From: JABSOG01 sp047617105
GTDB taxonomy: Bacteria > Pseudomonadota > Gammaproteobacteria > Enterobacterales > Alteromonadaceae
Direction of reading: 5' to 3'
DNA length: 64,000 nucleotides
Assembly (NCBI GenBank): GCA_047617105.1
Contig: JBLGCB010000003.1
Span: 1 to 64,000, forward strand
Positions 9,580 to 22,700 of the stretch are shown here, one piece after another. The notes beneath the pieces are model-generated. The model ran no database searches, had not been told where the DNA came from, and worked only from the letters and a program-made list of their open reading frames with translations. The position numbers and the translations under genes were made by a program. Position 1 is the first letter of the stretch, and every line of letters starts with the position of its first letter.

Positions 9580-10727
9580 ATAACACTATCGAACAATTAT
9601 TGGGTATCGCCCCAGCAACCACTTCGCCAGAAAATCGTCATATCGATTTCAGTTTAATCTTCTTTTCAGATATTCGAACAGATATCTCAAATAAGCGTAA
9701 GTATGATTTCATTCGCGATTTGGTGATATTTGGCGATAAATCAAATTTTATCGCCACCTATTTTCCTGAGCGCCATTTTCATGAATTCGGTGCTATTTTT
9801 GCCAACCCGGCCTTATTGGCCGCTTATTTAATCCCGCAAACCAGCAATATACGCTTCAGAACTGCGGGTATATCGCTACCGCTGCACCATCCTGCTGAAA
9901 TTGTCGAATGGTGGGCGATGAACGATATACTTTCAGGCGGACGAATAGACCTAGGTTTTGGTTCAGGCTGGCATAAAACAGATTTTATTTATGCCCCTGA
10001 CAATTATGATGACCGAAGGGCCATTTGCTCAGCGCAAATCCCCTTGATTCAAGAACTGTGGCAAGGAGAAGAAGTTAAGTTTACCGGGCCTGATGGCATC
10101 GACGTGGCGGTTAAAATTCACCCCCAGCCATTGCAAAAACAACTCAACATTTGGCTATTGGTCAGCAAGAGTGATGAGGGTTTTCGATATGCGGGTCGTA
10201 AAGGTTATAATGTATTTACCATGTTATATGGCAACAACCTCAGTGCCATGGCAGATAAAATTGCCATCTATCGTCAAGCGAGACAAGAGGCAGGACTCGA
10301 TCCGCACGAGGGTAAAGTGACGTTAATGTTACATACCCTGATTCATCCGGATGTGGACATGATTCGAAATGTGGTTGAAAAACCCTTTAAAGCTTATATA
10401 AAAAGCGCCCTAGACGCGCATATTCAAGCAGTACCAACAGAATTGGGATTGCAACAAGCCAACGTCAGTGAAGCAGAAAAAGCCAAAATGCTTGATTATG
10501 CCTACCATCGATACTTTAACACCGCAGCCTTATTTGGCAGTGTTGATGACGGTCATCGAATGATTGCTCAGGCAAAATCCGCGGGCGTTGATGAAATCGC
10601 TTGCCTGATGGATTTTGGTGTCGACTACCCCATCGTGATGGACTCGCTCAAATATCTCAAACAACTTACTTCTCACTATCATAAAAAAGGCCAGGGTATT
10701 GGCATTGGCAGCGGCAAATATGAATAA
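9576..10727 (+). CDS. luciferase-like FMN-dependent monooxygenase of natural-product type
   Basis: A 383-residue LLM-class flavin oxidoreductase of the type found free or embedded in PKS/NRPS systems. Visible family features are the N-terminal strand IDFSLIFFSD, the FPERHFHEFG segment, GGRIDLGFGSGWH and the C-terminal TIM-barrel half. It uses reduced FMN and O2 to oxygenate a carrier-bound intermediate. It sits between the two synthase genes, overlapping the upstream stop by ATGA and the downstream start by eight bases, so it probably acts on the chain at the hand-over point. By comparison with pederin-type pathways, alpha-hydroxylation next to the future amide is the leading guess; Baeyer-Villiger-like chemistry cannot be excluded. 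GAAGAGAT precedes the ATG as a ribosome binding site. Confidence 0.92.
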   Translation: MNNTIEQLLGIAPATTSPENRHIDFSLIFFSDIRTDISNKRKYDFIRDLVIFGDKSNFIATYFPERHFHEFGAIFANPALLAAYLIPQTSNIRFRTAGISLPLHHPAEIVEWWAMNDILSGGRIDLGFGSGWHKTDFIYAPDNYDDRRAICSAQIPLIQELWQGEEVKFTGPDGIDVAVKIHPQPLQKQLNIWLLVSKSDEGFRYAGRKGYNVFTMLYGNNLSAMADKIAIYRQARQEAGLDPHEGKVTLMLHTLIHPDVDMIRNVVEKPFKAYIKSALDAHIQAVPTELGLQQANVSEAEKAKMLDYAYHRYFNTAALFGSVDDGHRMIAQAKSAGVDEIACLMDFGVDYPIVMDSLKYLKQLTSHYHKKGQGIGIGSGKYE

Positions 10728-13700
10728 AGATGACCAACTAAAACAAATATTGGCGGCCCTGAAGCCAGCTACCGGAGCAGCTACCGGGGACATTCCTGCG
10801 GATGTGACACCAAGCCAGCAGCAGTCAATTGCCATTGTTGGGCTAAGCGCTAATTTTCCTAATGCCATGAATGTACAAGATTTCTGGGAAGCGCTAGAGC
10901 ACCAACAAACGCTCATTGAAACCATACCTAGCCAGCGTTTTGACTGGAGTGCCTACTTTGACCAAACCAATGGCGACCTCTTTAGCGCGCCAAATGAATT
11001 AAAGATCAGCAATAATCTCGGCGGATTTATCCCCGACATTCAAGGGTTTGATCGACAGTTTTTTGCCCTCAGTGCGGAGGATGCCGCACGAATGGACCCT
11101 AGGCAGAGATTGTTACTTATGTCGGTTCATCACACCCTAGAAGATGCAGGATATCAGAGCCAATCACTAAAACCTGGGGCAACGGGTGTTTATATTGCGC
11201 ACCAAGATGACGAATACCAACAACTGCTCAATGAAATAGAACAAGATGTTGGTCAGGCATACGGCCAGGCGTCGCAACTGGCCAATCGATTGTGTTATTA
11301 TTATGACTTCAATGGCCCCGCACAGACCATTGATGCCCAGTGTGCTGGTGCTGCGGTCGCCCTACATCGGGCCGTTTGTGCCTTGCGTAGCGGTGAAATT
11401 AATCAGGCGATTGTCGGTGCTGCCAACTTATTATTGCGCCCTCATGCTTTTGCCCATCTTAGTCGTCACAATCAGTTAACCCAAGGTGCCACTGTGCGTT
11501 CGTTTCAGGATAACGCCGATGGACATTTGCGCGCAGAGGGCGTTGCCACGGTAATGCTTAAGCCGCTATCAGCAGCTATCGGTGACCATGATCATATCTA
11601 TGCGTTAATTGAAAATAGTGTGGTTAACTTTAATGGACGAGGCGGGGCTTCCAGTGCCGCACCTGATATTGGCCGACACGCACAATTGGTTGAACAATGT
11701 TATGGCCAGCATGACCCTCGTGATATTGGTTATATCGAAGCCCAAGGCATGGGTAATCCATTATCTGACTTGGCAGAATGGGAGGCATTTAATCTCGGTT
11801 TACAAGCATTGGCGAAAACCAAAGGGGTAACGTTAAAAGACCATTTTTGCCAGGTGGGCACCCTGAAACCCATGCTTGGCCATATGGAGTCTTGTTCTGC
11901 ATTAGGGGCTTTGTTTAAAATCATCCACAGTATGAAGACCGGAAAAATCTATGGTATTCATCATTTTTCTCAGCCATCTGCCGCCCTAGAGCGCAATAAC
12001 AGGCCTTGTGTACTCAGCGAAAAAACCAGCCACTGGCCACAGACTGACCGGCCCTTACTGGCCGGATTACATTCATTTGGCATGAGTGGCAACAATGTCC
12101 ATTTATTAATAAAGCAGTATCGCCCTAAACCCACCCATCATGTGACCACAATGACAGCGCAACCCGTACTGATTGTGTTATCTGCCATGAGTTTTGCCGG
12201 TTTACAGCAAATATGCCAAGCGCTTTATGACAACTTATCAGTGGCGGGCCAGGCATCGCTAACGGATATTGCTTACACCCTTTTTCACGGCCGCCAAGTC
12301 AAGCGCCACAAAGTGGCTATGGTGGTCAATAATCTAAAGCAGTTAACCGAGCAGCTGCGTTTTTTGTTTACCGCCACCCCACCGCTGGAACAAAATCGTT
12401 GGTCGAACCAGCTGATTTATCGCGACCAAGCCAATGCCGATAACCATCATATCGGTGGCCATGACAGCTTAAAAAGCTTAGCCCATTGCTGGGTCAATGG
12501 CGAAAGCATTCAATGGCCCGCACAGCTGCGGGGACAAAGAATCTCTTTGCCGGGATATCCCTTTGATAAACAAACCTACTGGTTAGATGACTTGCTCAGT
12601 AATAAAGCGGCCAATAAACACTTACTCAGCCTCGATTTGGCGCGTCCAACCGCCAGCAATATTGGCCAATATCTGAAACTGGCGTTAGCGCTGCAATTGG
12701 GTATTTGTGCAGATGCCATTGATGAAACGGTCCATTTACAAGACTACGGTATTGACTCTTTGTCGGGTATGCGTTTATTGCGCGGGGTGGGCGAGGCATA
12801 TTCGATTCAAGTACGCAGCAGGGATATGATCCTCTACCCTGATATCAAATCTTTATCACAACAATTAGCACTGGCAACCCCGTTAGATCACCATGAGACC
12901 CTAAACCCAATGGAGCCACCGGGGGTACCAGCACCATTACGTCTGTGCGGTGATTTATCTGAAGGTCAAAAAGGGCTTTGGGTGTTGCAAAAGTCATTAC
13001 CACAAATGGCAGCGTACAATATCCCCTTATGCTTTGAGATTAAAGGCCCCGTTGATAGCCAGCTGATGGCCCAAGCCATCAATTTGACGCGGTTAAAACA
13101 CCCTCATTTAAGTGCAAGTTTCAGCTTGGACAATCACTCGCCAGTGCAACAGTATCGACAAGACTTGACGCTTACGCTTGAGGTGAGCAACGTTGCTGGA
13201 CTGAGCACCGAAGACATCATGACCAAAATGGCGGCGTCGGTGCGCCAACCGTTTACCTTTGATAATGAATTGCTGATACGTGCCCAATGGTTACAGGGTG
13301 CCGATAACCACGCTTATTTACTGATATGTCTACATCACCTAATCTTTGATAGCCGTTCATTTCAACCGTTGGTTAAAACATTGTTTGATTATTATCGTTT
13401 GTTGCACAATCAAGATGACATCGCCGCCCCCATCGCCAATTCGGTCAGCTATTTAGATTTCGTTGACTGGCAACAACAAATGCATGATGGTGGACAATGG
13501 GACCCGCATTACCAGTACTGGACTGAGGTTTTAGGCGGGCAATTACCGGTGCTTGAGCTGGCCACCGATCAGCCAAGAAGTACAAGCAAACCTTTTGCTG
13601 GCGCCGTTGAATCGCTGGCGGTACCAGCGCCTTTGGCTGGCCAAATCAAAGCTTTATGTACCATTGAACGGGTTAATCCGTCGACACTTTTCCTCGCTTT

Positions 13701-16700
13701 GTATAACCTCCTGTTGCATCACTACAGTGGTGCAGATGATATCATTGTTGGCGTCGCCAATTCTGTTCGACCACAACAACGATTTGATGCGTTAATTGGT
13801 TATTTTGTCAATATGATTGCCATACGTAGCCGTGATTTTTCAGCGCGTTCGCTGATTGAATACCTTGATCAATTGAAATATACCCTCTGTGACGGGGTTG
13901 ATCATGCCATGTTACCTTTTGCCAAGTTACTACAACATTTGGCCATTGAACCGAGTATTGAACGTTCGCCAGTTTTTCAGGTCGCTTTTGAATATCAAAA
14001 TGGCTTAACCGGACAAGATTTACAACAGTTATATGGTGAGTATGATGACTTGTTTGCGCTGAAGTTTGTCCAGCAATTGCACCAGCAAGGCGAGTATGAA
14101 CTGGTATTAGAAGTCAAAGAGGATGCGCAAGGTTATCAGCTTAATTTAAAGTACAATCCGACCCTATATCAAGCGGCAACGGCCAAGCAAATGCTGGCCC
14201 ATTTTATTGAATTGAGTCAGGCGGCATTAACCAGCCCCACCACCCCGTTATCACAACACCAAATAAAGGCCAACAGCCAACAAATCAGCGACCACTGTGC
14301 CAAGCCTGATGATCATTACCCTGATAAAACGATGCTTGAACTCATTGAGCAACAAGTACAACGCACCCCCGAGGCACCAGCGTTATTCGATGGCACAACA
14401 ACACTGTCTTATCGACAATTAGACAACAACAGCAATCTTCTTGCCTGTGCCTTATTGTCTCAAGGGCTAACCAACGAAGATATTGTTGCGGTGTGTATTG
14501 AGCGCAGCGTCGAGTTGGTTGTCACTTTGCTGGCGGTGCTAAAAGCAGGTGGGGCATATTTACCACTAACCCCAGAGTTGCCTGAGGCTCGTATTGATTA
14601 CATGCTTAAGGATTCAGCGGCAACCTTTCTGGTGACAGAATCAACCTTCAGCGAGACCTTCGCCTATTTTGCAGGGCAGACCATCCACATTGACCAAGAT
14701 TGGGCTAATATTGAGCAACAGATGCCCGCCCAATTGAATACCTTAAACGCGGTTAAATTAGACCAACTGGCTTATGTCATCTATACATCGGGCAGTACGG
14801 GCAACCCCAAAGGCGTATTGATTGAACACCTTGCATTGAGTAATTTTATGACCAGTATGGCGTCGTTACTGGATGTGCGGGCAAACCACAAGATATTGGC
14901 CATGACCACTGTGAGTTTTGATATCGCCAGCTTGGAACTGTTTTTGCCGTTAATCACCGGCGCGCAATGTGTCATTGCACCCAGTAAAATACTCGGCAAT
15001 ATTGACACGCTCAAGCAGACCATGACCACCACAAAACCCGATTATATTCAGGCAACCCCATCATTTTGGGCCATGTTGTTGAATAGTGGTTGGACTAATC
15101 CTGACCATATCACCCTATTATGTGGCGGTGAACCACTCAGCCACAGTTTAAAAGAAAAATTTGATGCCCTTAATGCCACTGTTTACAATCTATATGGCCC
15201 GACTGAAACGACCATCTGGTCGAGTGTCACACGCATTGGCCCTGATGATGCCATCAATATAGGCCAACCGATTGCCAACACCCAATTTTATATTGTCGAT
15301 AAAAATCGTCAACTGGTCCCTTTTGGCGTTGCCGGTGAATTGTGTATTGCAGGTCTTGGTTTGGCCAGAGGCTATTTAAATCAAGCGAAGCTAAGCGCGC
15401 AAAAGTTTGTTGACCACACATTTGCAGCAGGCAACACCCAAAGGTTATACCACAGTGGCGATCTTGCTCGTTATCGCAACGACGGTACCATTGAACATTT
15501 AGGACGCTTAGATACACAGGTCAAGATCCGTGGCCACCGAGTTGAACTCGAAGAGATCGAACTTGAAATCACCCGCCATCAGCGCGTTGCTAACTGTGCT
15601 GTGATTGCCAAAACACGCCATGAGAGTCAAATACTGGTTGCTTATTACACCCTTAACCCTTCATCTGGACAAGCTGCATTAGTGACTGGCAACGAAAATT
15701 TTGCCGCAGTGAACGCCAGCATTTATCGCCAAATAAAAATCACTTTGCCTGATTACATGATCCCTACTGCCATTATCGCGCTACCAAGCATTCCGTTAAC
15801 CACCAGTGGTAAAGTTGACCGCAAAACGCTGGCACAAAGGGAGATTGTGATTCAACGTCGAGGGGATATTGACACTCGTCAGCCTAAGCAACATGCCCTG
15901 CTACAACTCGAACAACGTATATCCGTCATTTGGACGCAGTTGCTGGACATTAAAAATATTGCTTTTGATGAAGGTTTTTTTGCCGTTGGTGGTGATTCTG
16001 TGTTGGCGGTAGTATTGGCTGAACAGATATCGGCGACTTTTTTCTGCGGTTTTACCGTCACTCAATTGTTTAAATATGCGACGATAGCGGATATTGCCCT
16101 TTATGTTGCCAGTCAAAGTGAGACCGATAAAGTGACAGCGACGGCTGATCAAACGGCAAGTGAGGGCCAAAGCCAAGATAACTCAAACCTTGAAGCCAAT
16201 ACAGATAAATCGTCAACCGCTGCTGCCCTTGCTAATAGCATTGCGATTATTGGCATGTCTTGTCAATTTCCGGATGCCGATCATCATCAAGTATTCTGGG
16301 ATAATATTTTGGCAGGCAAAGACAGTGGCCGGTTTTTCACTAAAGACCAGTTACGCCAATTAAATGTGGCCCCAGAACAGTTTAATCACCCTGATTTTGT
16401 CCCAGTTCAACGCGCTATCGAAGGCAAAGCGCTATTTGATCCAGAGTTTTTTAATATCTCGCCACGCAATGCAATGTTGATGGATCCACAATTCAGAATG
16501 TTACTGATGCATTCACACAAAGCCATCGAAGATGCGGGATATGTCACCAGCGACATTGGCAATACCAGTGTATTTATGTCGGCAAGTCACAGTGATTATC
16601 ATCAGCTGGTCGATGACGCCAATCTTATTGCTCAAGCTGATGAATATACCGCGTGGATGTTTCGTCAAGGCGGTTCGATTCCCACCATGATTTCACATCA

Positions 16701-19700
16701 ATTGGGTCTGACCGGACAAAGCCTATTTATTCATACCAATTGTTCGTCTTCTCTGGCCTGCATTAATGCCGGATATCAAAGTCTGTTATTAAAGCAAACC
16801 GATTACGCCTTGGTTGGGGCATCAACAATCTTGCCGGACAGCACCCCAGGTTACCTGCATAAGCCAGGTTTAAACCTCTCCAGTGATGGTTATTGCCGAA
16901 CCTTTGACGCCAAAGCTGATGGCATGGTGCCGGGTGAAGGTAGTGCAGTATTATTATTAAAACGCGCGACAGAAGCTGTCGCAGATGGCGATCATATATA
17001 TGCCCATATCCGCGGCATAGGCATTAACAATGACGGTAAGCAAAAAGCAGGTTTTTTTGCCCCCAGCGTCAAAGGGCAATCAGCGGCAATCAACCAAGCC
17101 ATTGCAACAGCCCAAGTCAGTCCAGCGTCAGTTCACTATATAGAAGCGCATGGCACAGGCACAAAATTAGGTGATCCGATTGAGATTCAAGCACTGTGTG
17201 ACAGTTATCAAAGCGATGATTTAACCAGCCAGTATTGCGCCATTGGTTCTGTAAAACCCAATATTGGTCATTTGGACACCGCTGCTGGTCTCGCTGGTTG
17301 CATCAAGGTGGCTTTGAGTTTGTATCATAAAATATTGCCGCCATCGATCAATTATGATTCTGCAAACCCTGAGATAGATTTTGAAAATTCGCCATTTTAT
17401 GTCAATACCAAACCACAACATTGGGACGACAAAGACCATCCCAGAAGAGCAGGTATCAGTGCATTTGGTATTGGTGGCACCAATGTACATGCCATTTTGG
17501 AGGAGCCTTCACCCCAGCATCATGTGGCGTTAAGCGCTCATCGCCACCCTGTGCTGATGGTGGTGTCAGCTAAAAATCAGCAACGTCTGCGGGATTATAT
17601 TGGCTCTCTTATTCGTTACCTCAATTCAGGTAACCCTGCGATGCCACAGGCCCAGTGGTTACAGCAATTAGCTTATACGCTGCAATGTGGCCGTGAAGCT
17701 ATGGCCGTTCGAGTCGCTTTTTTGACCCAAAGTGTGGCGGCTTTAACCGCAGATTTGAGTCAGTTTTTAATTCAAATGAAAGAGACCCAAAGCTGTTATT
17801 ACTTGAGCGATGATCAGCCAGCCATTAATAGAAATCTATTCGATGATGATGACAGCGATGAACTGATTAGCCGTTGGCTCAATAAACATCAATTAGAAAA
17901 GCTGGCGCATGTCTGGGTCAGTGGTTCTACAGTGACTTGGCAGCAGTTATATCAAGGTCATAAACCCGGTCGCATCAGTGCACCTACCTACCCTTTTGCT
18001 CAGGAAGTCTATTGGCCAAAACCTGACAAGCCAGCGGTCAATCATGGGTTGGACACCGTGCCGCCATTGTTGCATAAAAACATTTCGGGTTTTGGTTATC
18101 AGGCTTACCAAAGCCATTTTGATGGCCACGAATTTTTTCTCAACGATCACCAAATAAAAGCCCAGCAGGGGCGCAATCATAAAGTCTTACCCGCTGTGGT
18201 TTACTTAGAAATGTTAAGGGCTGCGATTGTCCAATCACTGAACCCGTCGCTAACCCTATCACACCACCAATCACCACAGCCCTCAATCGTGTTAGCGCAG
18301 ATTCAATGGGTCCAACCAGCCATTGTCAGTGCCGCTGGTTTAACCCTTGAAGTGAAACTGCAAAGCCATGGTGCCATATCGGCTGATCAAGCGGTTAGCA
18401 ATGTTCAATTTACCATAAGTACCATTAAAGACGGTGAACACCAACCTTGCTGTATCGGTCAGGCCAATGTCGGCGGTCCAGCAAGATCAGCGAAAATGGC
18501 GTTAAACCGCTTAAAAGCAAGCTTGTGTGAACATCCAGTCAATGATATTTACCGCCGTTTTAATGCGCTCGGTATCGAATTTGGAACCTCGCATCAGACC
18601 ATACAACAGATGTTTGTCCACCGACCACAAACCCGGCATACCGAGGTACTTGCCAATATCGTGATGCCTGAATCAGTACGTCAACAACATCAACGTTACT
18701 CCCTTCATCCGAGCATGTTAGATGGCGCGCTACAGGCTTGTATGGGTTTACTATTACCGGCGGATGAACAGTCACAATCCAGTGACAATATGCCATTAAG
18801 TTTGCCTTCTTCGATGGCCGCATTGGAAATTTTCGACTGCCTTTGCAGCCACAATATGTGGGCTTGGGTGCGATTTGCCGACAGCGATGTCGATAGCGTC
18901 GAACCATTAACAAAAATCAACATTGATTTATGCGATGAGCACGGCAATATGGTGGTCAAATTTAAACAATTTGTCGCCCGTCAAACCCAGCCCGAACACC
19001 ACAATGAGGCAAAACAACGGCCAATATCTGGCCACAACCAAGGGTTAGAAAACCAACTCTGTGGTCATGTTCTTTTTAAACCCGTGTGGCAAACAGCAGC
19101 AAATCATCGTCACACGTTAGGGCAATCTAACAATGCCTCCGATGCCAATCCATTGATCATAGACTTAACCAATCAGTGGGGACCAGAACTGGCAGCATTG
19201 AAGCTCAATAGATCGACCATAATTACAGAAACCTTGAGGTTAGGTGCTCAGTTGGCGGACTATTTACAGTCTTCATCCGGTCGGGTTCGGGTGCTGTGGT
19301 TGGCCGCCAAAGTACCAGCAAAAGTACCGCCAAATGATGGCGACGATTGGGCGGTACAGCAGTTATTTGATTTTAGTAAAATGCTGCTTACCCAGCCACA
19401 ACAAAACCAAAAGTTAGCGTTAACGGTGGTGACCACTCATGCTATGTTGGTAAGGGAAAATGACCGTCTTCAACCTGATAATGCCGCCCTACAAGGGTTG
19501 CTAGCATCGTTAAGCGCAGAATATCCTTATTGGACCATTCGAATGTTAGATCTTGAAGCGCCCATTGCCGCCAACTCTACGGTTGAGTTGCCAACAATGC
19601 CGATGATGTTTATGGCTGCGGCCTCACCAGCGCATTTTACCCTGCAAGCCAAACGCGCCGGACAGTGGTTTACCCGCAGATTATTGCCCATCGAATCCAA

Positions 19701-22700
19701 CAATTTGACCACGACCATCTATAAGCAACAAGGCGTGTACGTCATTATCGGCGGTGCCGGTGGTTTGGGACGGATTTGGAGCAAAGACGTGATGATGAAG
19801 GTCGCAGGCCAAATTGTCTGGCTTGGTCGTCGTGAACCTGATCAGCAAATACGCGATTGGCTCCATCAGCTATCTGCTTTTGGCCCGACTCCGGTATATA
19901 TTCGCGCCGATGCCCGCGTTGCACAAGACGTTAAGCTGGCCTTAGACCATATCCATCAACAATTTGGACCAGTCACAGGTGTGGTACATGCGGCCCTTGA
20001 GCTTGATGATCAAAGTTTTGCCAACATGTCAAAACAACAATTCAGCTCGGTATTACAGGCCAAGACACAAACCATTCGCCAAATCAGCACAGTGTTTGCG
20101 CATGAACCACTGGATTTTTTATTGATTTTTTCATCAATGATCAGCTTTGGCCAATCTGCCGGACAAGCCAACTATGCCGCTGGCTGTAGTTATATTGATA
20201 GCTTTGTTCAGCAACTCAATCAAGCCTGGCCTTGTGCGGTAAAACTGATCCACTGGGGATATTGGGGCAGCACCGGCTCTGTCTCTGGGGCAAACTATCT
20301 CAAACGTATGCAAAGCAATGGCATTGATTCAATCGAACCAGTAAAGGCGATGCAGGTGCTTGAGCAATTACTCAGCGATAAAGATGATCAGCTGGCGTAT
20401 ATTCACCTGTCGAATGTCAAACTACTCGATCAGGGCACGCTCAGCAATATCTGTGAGGATGAAATGCGCTGTATATTGCCCTGTGCACAGGTTGAAGGTG
20501 AGGTCACCGTCACTGCACCCAAAGATATCCGAGTCAATTCAGCCGCACTGAAGAAGTTTAATCAATGGCAAAATGATTTAGTCACCACCCACTACCAAAG
20601 TGATCGCAACACGCTGGCACTGGCCATTGTTTGGCAGCAATTAAATCGCCTCAACTTGATTGATTCGCCTGACAATATTGTTGCGCCGTATCAATTATGG
20701 CTTAAACAAAGTTTGCGTTATTTCACCACCACACCGATATCCACCAGCCTCGATGCCCTTACTGAACTATGGACAAAATGGCATCAGGCACGTACCCAAT
20801 GGGATCATATCGAAGGTGCCAAAGCCGAACTGGATTTGCTACAACACTGTTTAACGGGTTTACCCGCAATATTGACGCAACAACAAACCGCTCAAGATGT
20901 CATCTTTGCCCAGGGCTCGATGGATTTTGTCTCCCCGCTCTATTACTTTAATCCGGTGGCAGATTTCTTTAACGAAGTGTTGTGTGACGAACTGATGGCG
21001 ACCATCGGCTTAACGATTAACAATCAGCGTACGGTGAGAATATTAGAAGTGGGTGCCGGTACTGGTGCTACCAGCGCGGTATTATTAGCCAAGTTAGCGC
21101 CTTTTTCTCAGCATATTGAACAATATTGTTACAGTGATATCTCAAAAGCGTTTCTGATTCATGGTGAAAAACGTTTTGCCAATCAATATCACTTTTTCCA
21201 CACTGAACTATTTGATATTCAACAACCGATTGAGCAACAGGCCATCGATTACGCCAGCTATGATATTGTTATTGCGACCAACGTACTGCACGCGACACCG
21301 AATATCAGAAACAGTTTACGCCATATCAAAGCGGCGATGCGCCGCGATGGCCAACTGTTTATCAATGAAATAAGTCAGCAATCTGTGTATTCACACCTGA
21401 CTTTTGGCTTGCTTGAAGGTTGGTGGCAATTCGACGATCACCGTTTATCCGGGTCTCCGGCACTGGATAGTCAGATGTGGCAACAGGCCCTCGGTGATGA
21501 AGGTTTTACGGTCTGTGGCATCAGCGATAAGAACACCTGTGCCTTTGGCCATCAGATTATTGTCGCACAAAGTAATGGTCACATTCGCAAACACCGCTTA
21601 CCCAGTGTGGCCGCTCAACAAACACAAACACAAACACAACCAGAGCCACCATTAAGCGCTGCTCATCATGCTGACTCAGTGATGAGCCAGCTCCAGCAGT
21701 TAATTGTCGAGGCGGTGTCTGAAGTCTCGAAAACACCGATCAACAAAGTCACCGTGCATAAGAATTTTGCCCATTATGGCATTGATTCCATTCTGCAAAT
21801 TGATTTTATTCATCGACTCGAAGTTTTTGCCGGTTCAATACCCAATACCATTATCTTTGAATACAGCACAATCCCAGAGTTAGTGGATTATTTGATGGCC
21901 AACCATGGCGATAAAATAACCGCATATTTCACCGATATGCCCCAGCTGCACAACGACATAACTGATGCAGATAGCCCATACGCAGCGCCTGAGCATGAAA
22001 AGCAACCACCAACACTCAATGCGCAACCGGACAACACCACGCTGGATATTGCCATCATTGGTCTAGCGGGACGTTATCCCGGTGCCAATTCACCCGAGCA
22101 ATTGTGGCAGGTATTACAAGACGGCGAAAACTGTATTGCTAGCGTTGATCATACCCATTGGCCACACCTTGGGCCTACTCATGATCAAGGCCAGCGTTAT
22201 TATGGCGGATTTTTGGACCAAACCGATCGCTTTGATTGTCAATTGTTTGGTATCACACCATCGCGTGCCCAAAAAATGCCGCCGGAAGTGCGCTTATTTT
22301 TAGAAACCGCATGGCAAACTTTTGCAAGTGCCGGATATTCTCGTCAGGCTTTAGACCAGATTCAAAACCGTCAAGCTGGTGGCGTGGGAGTATTTGTTGG
22401 TGCCATGTACGACCAATATGCCACGCTCCACCCTTTGCAGCATGAAGCAACGGTGAACAGTAATGCCACCCACTGGCAAATTGCCAATCAGGTCTCTCAC
22501 TTTTTTGATTTACGCGGACCAAGTTTGGTCGTTGACACCGCTTGCTCCGGTTCACTCACGGCTATCCATCTGGCCTGTGAGAGTCTGGCGCAAAATAGTT
22601 GTGTGATGGCGTTGGCTGGTGGCGTTAATTTAACCTTGACCCCCTCTAAATTTGAATCACTGAAACGCGCTGGTTTTCTTGGCTCAGGGGTTTTGAGTAA

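Noticed and set aside
10699..10719. TTG 10699 as start of the giant synthase
   Set aside because: No ribosome binding site and a downstream ATG at 10720 gives a better docking-type N-terminus.
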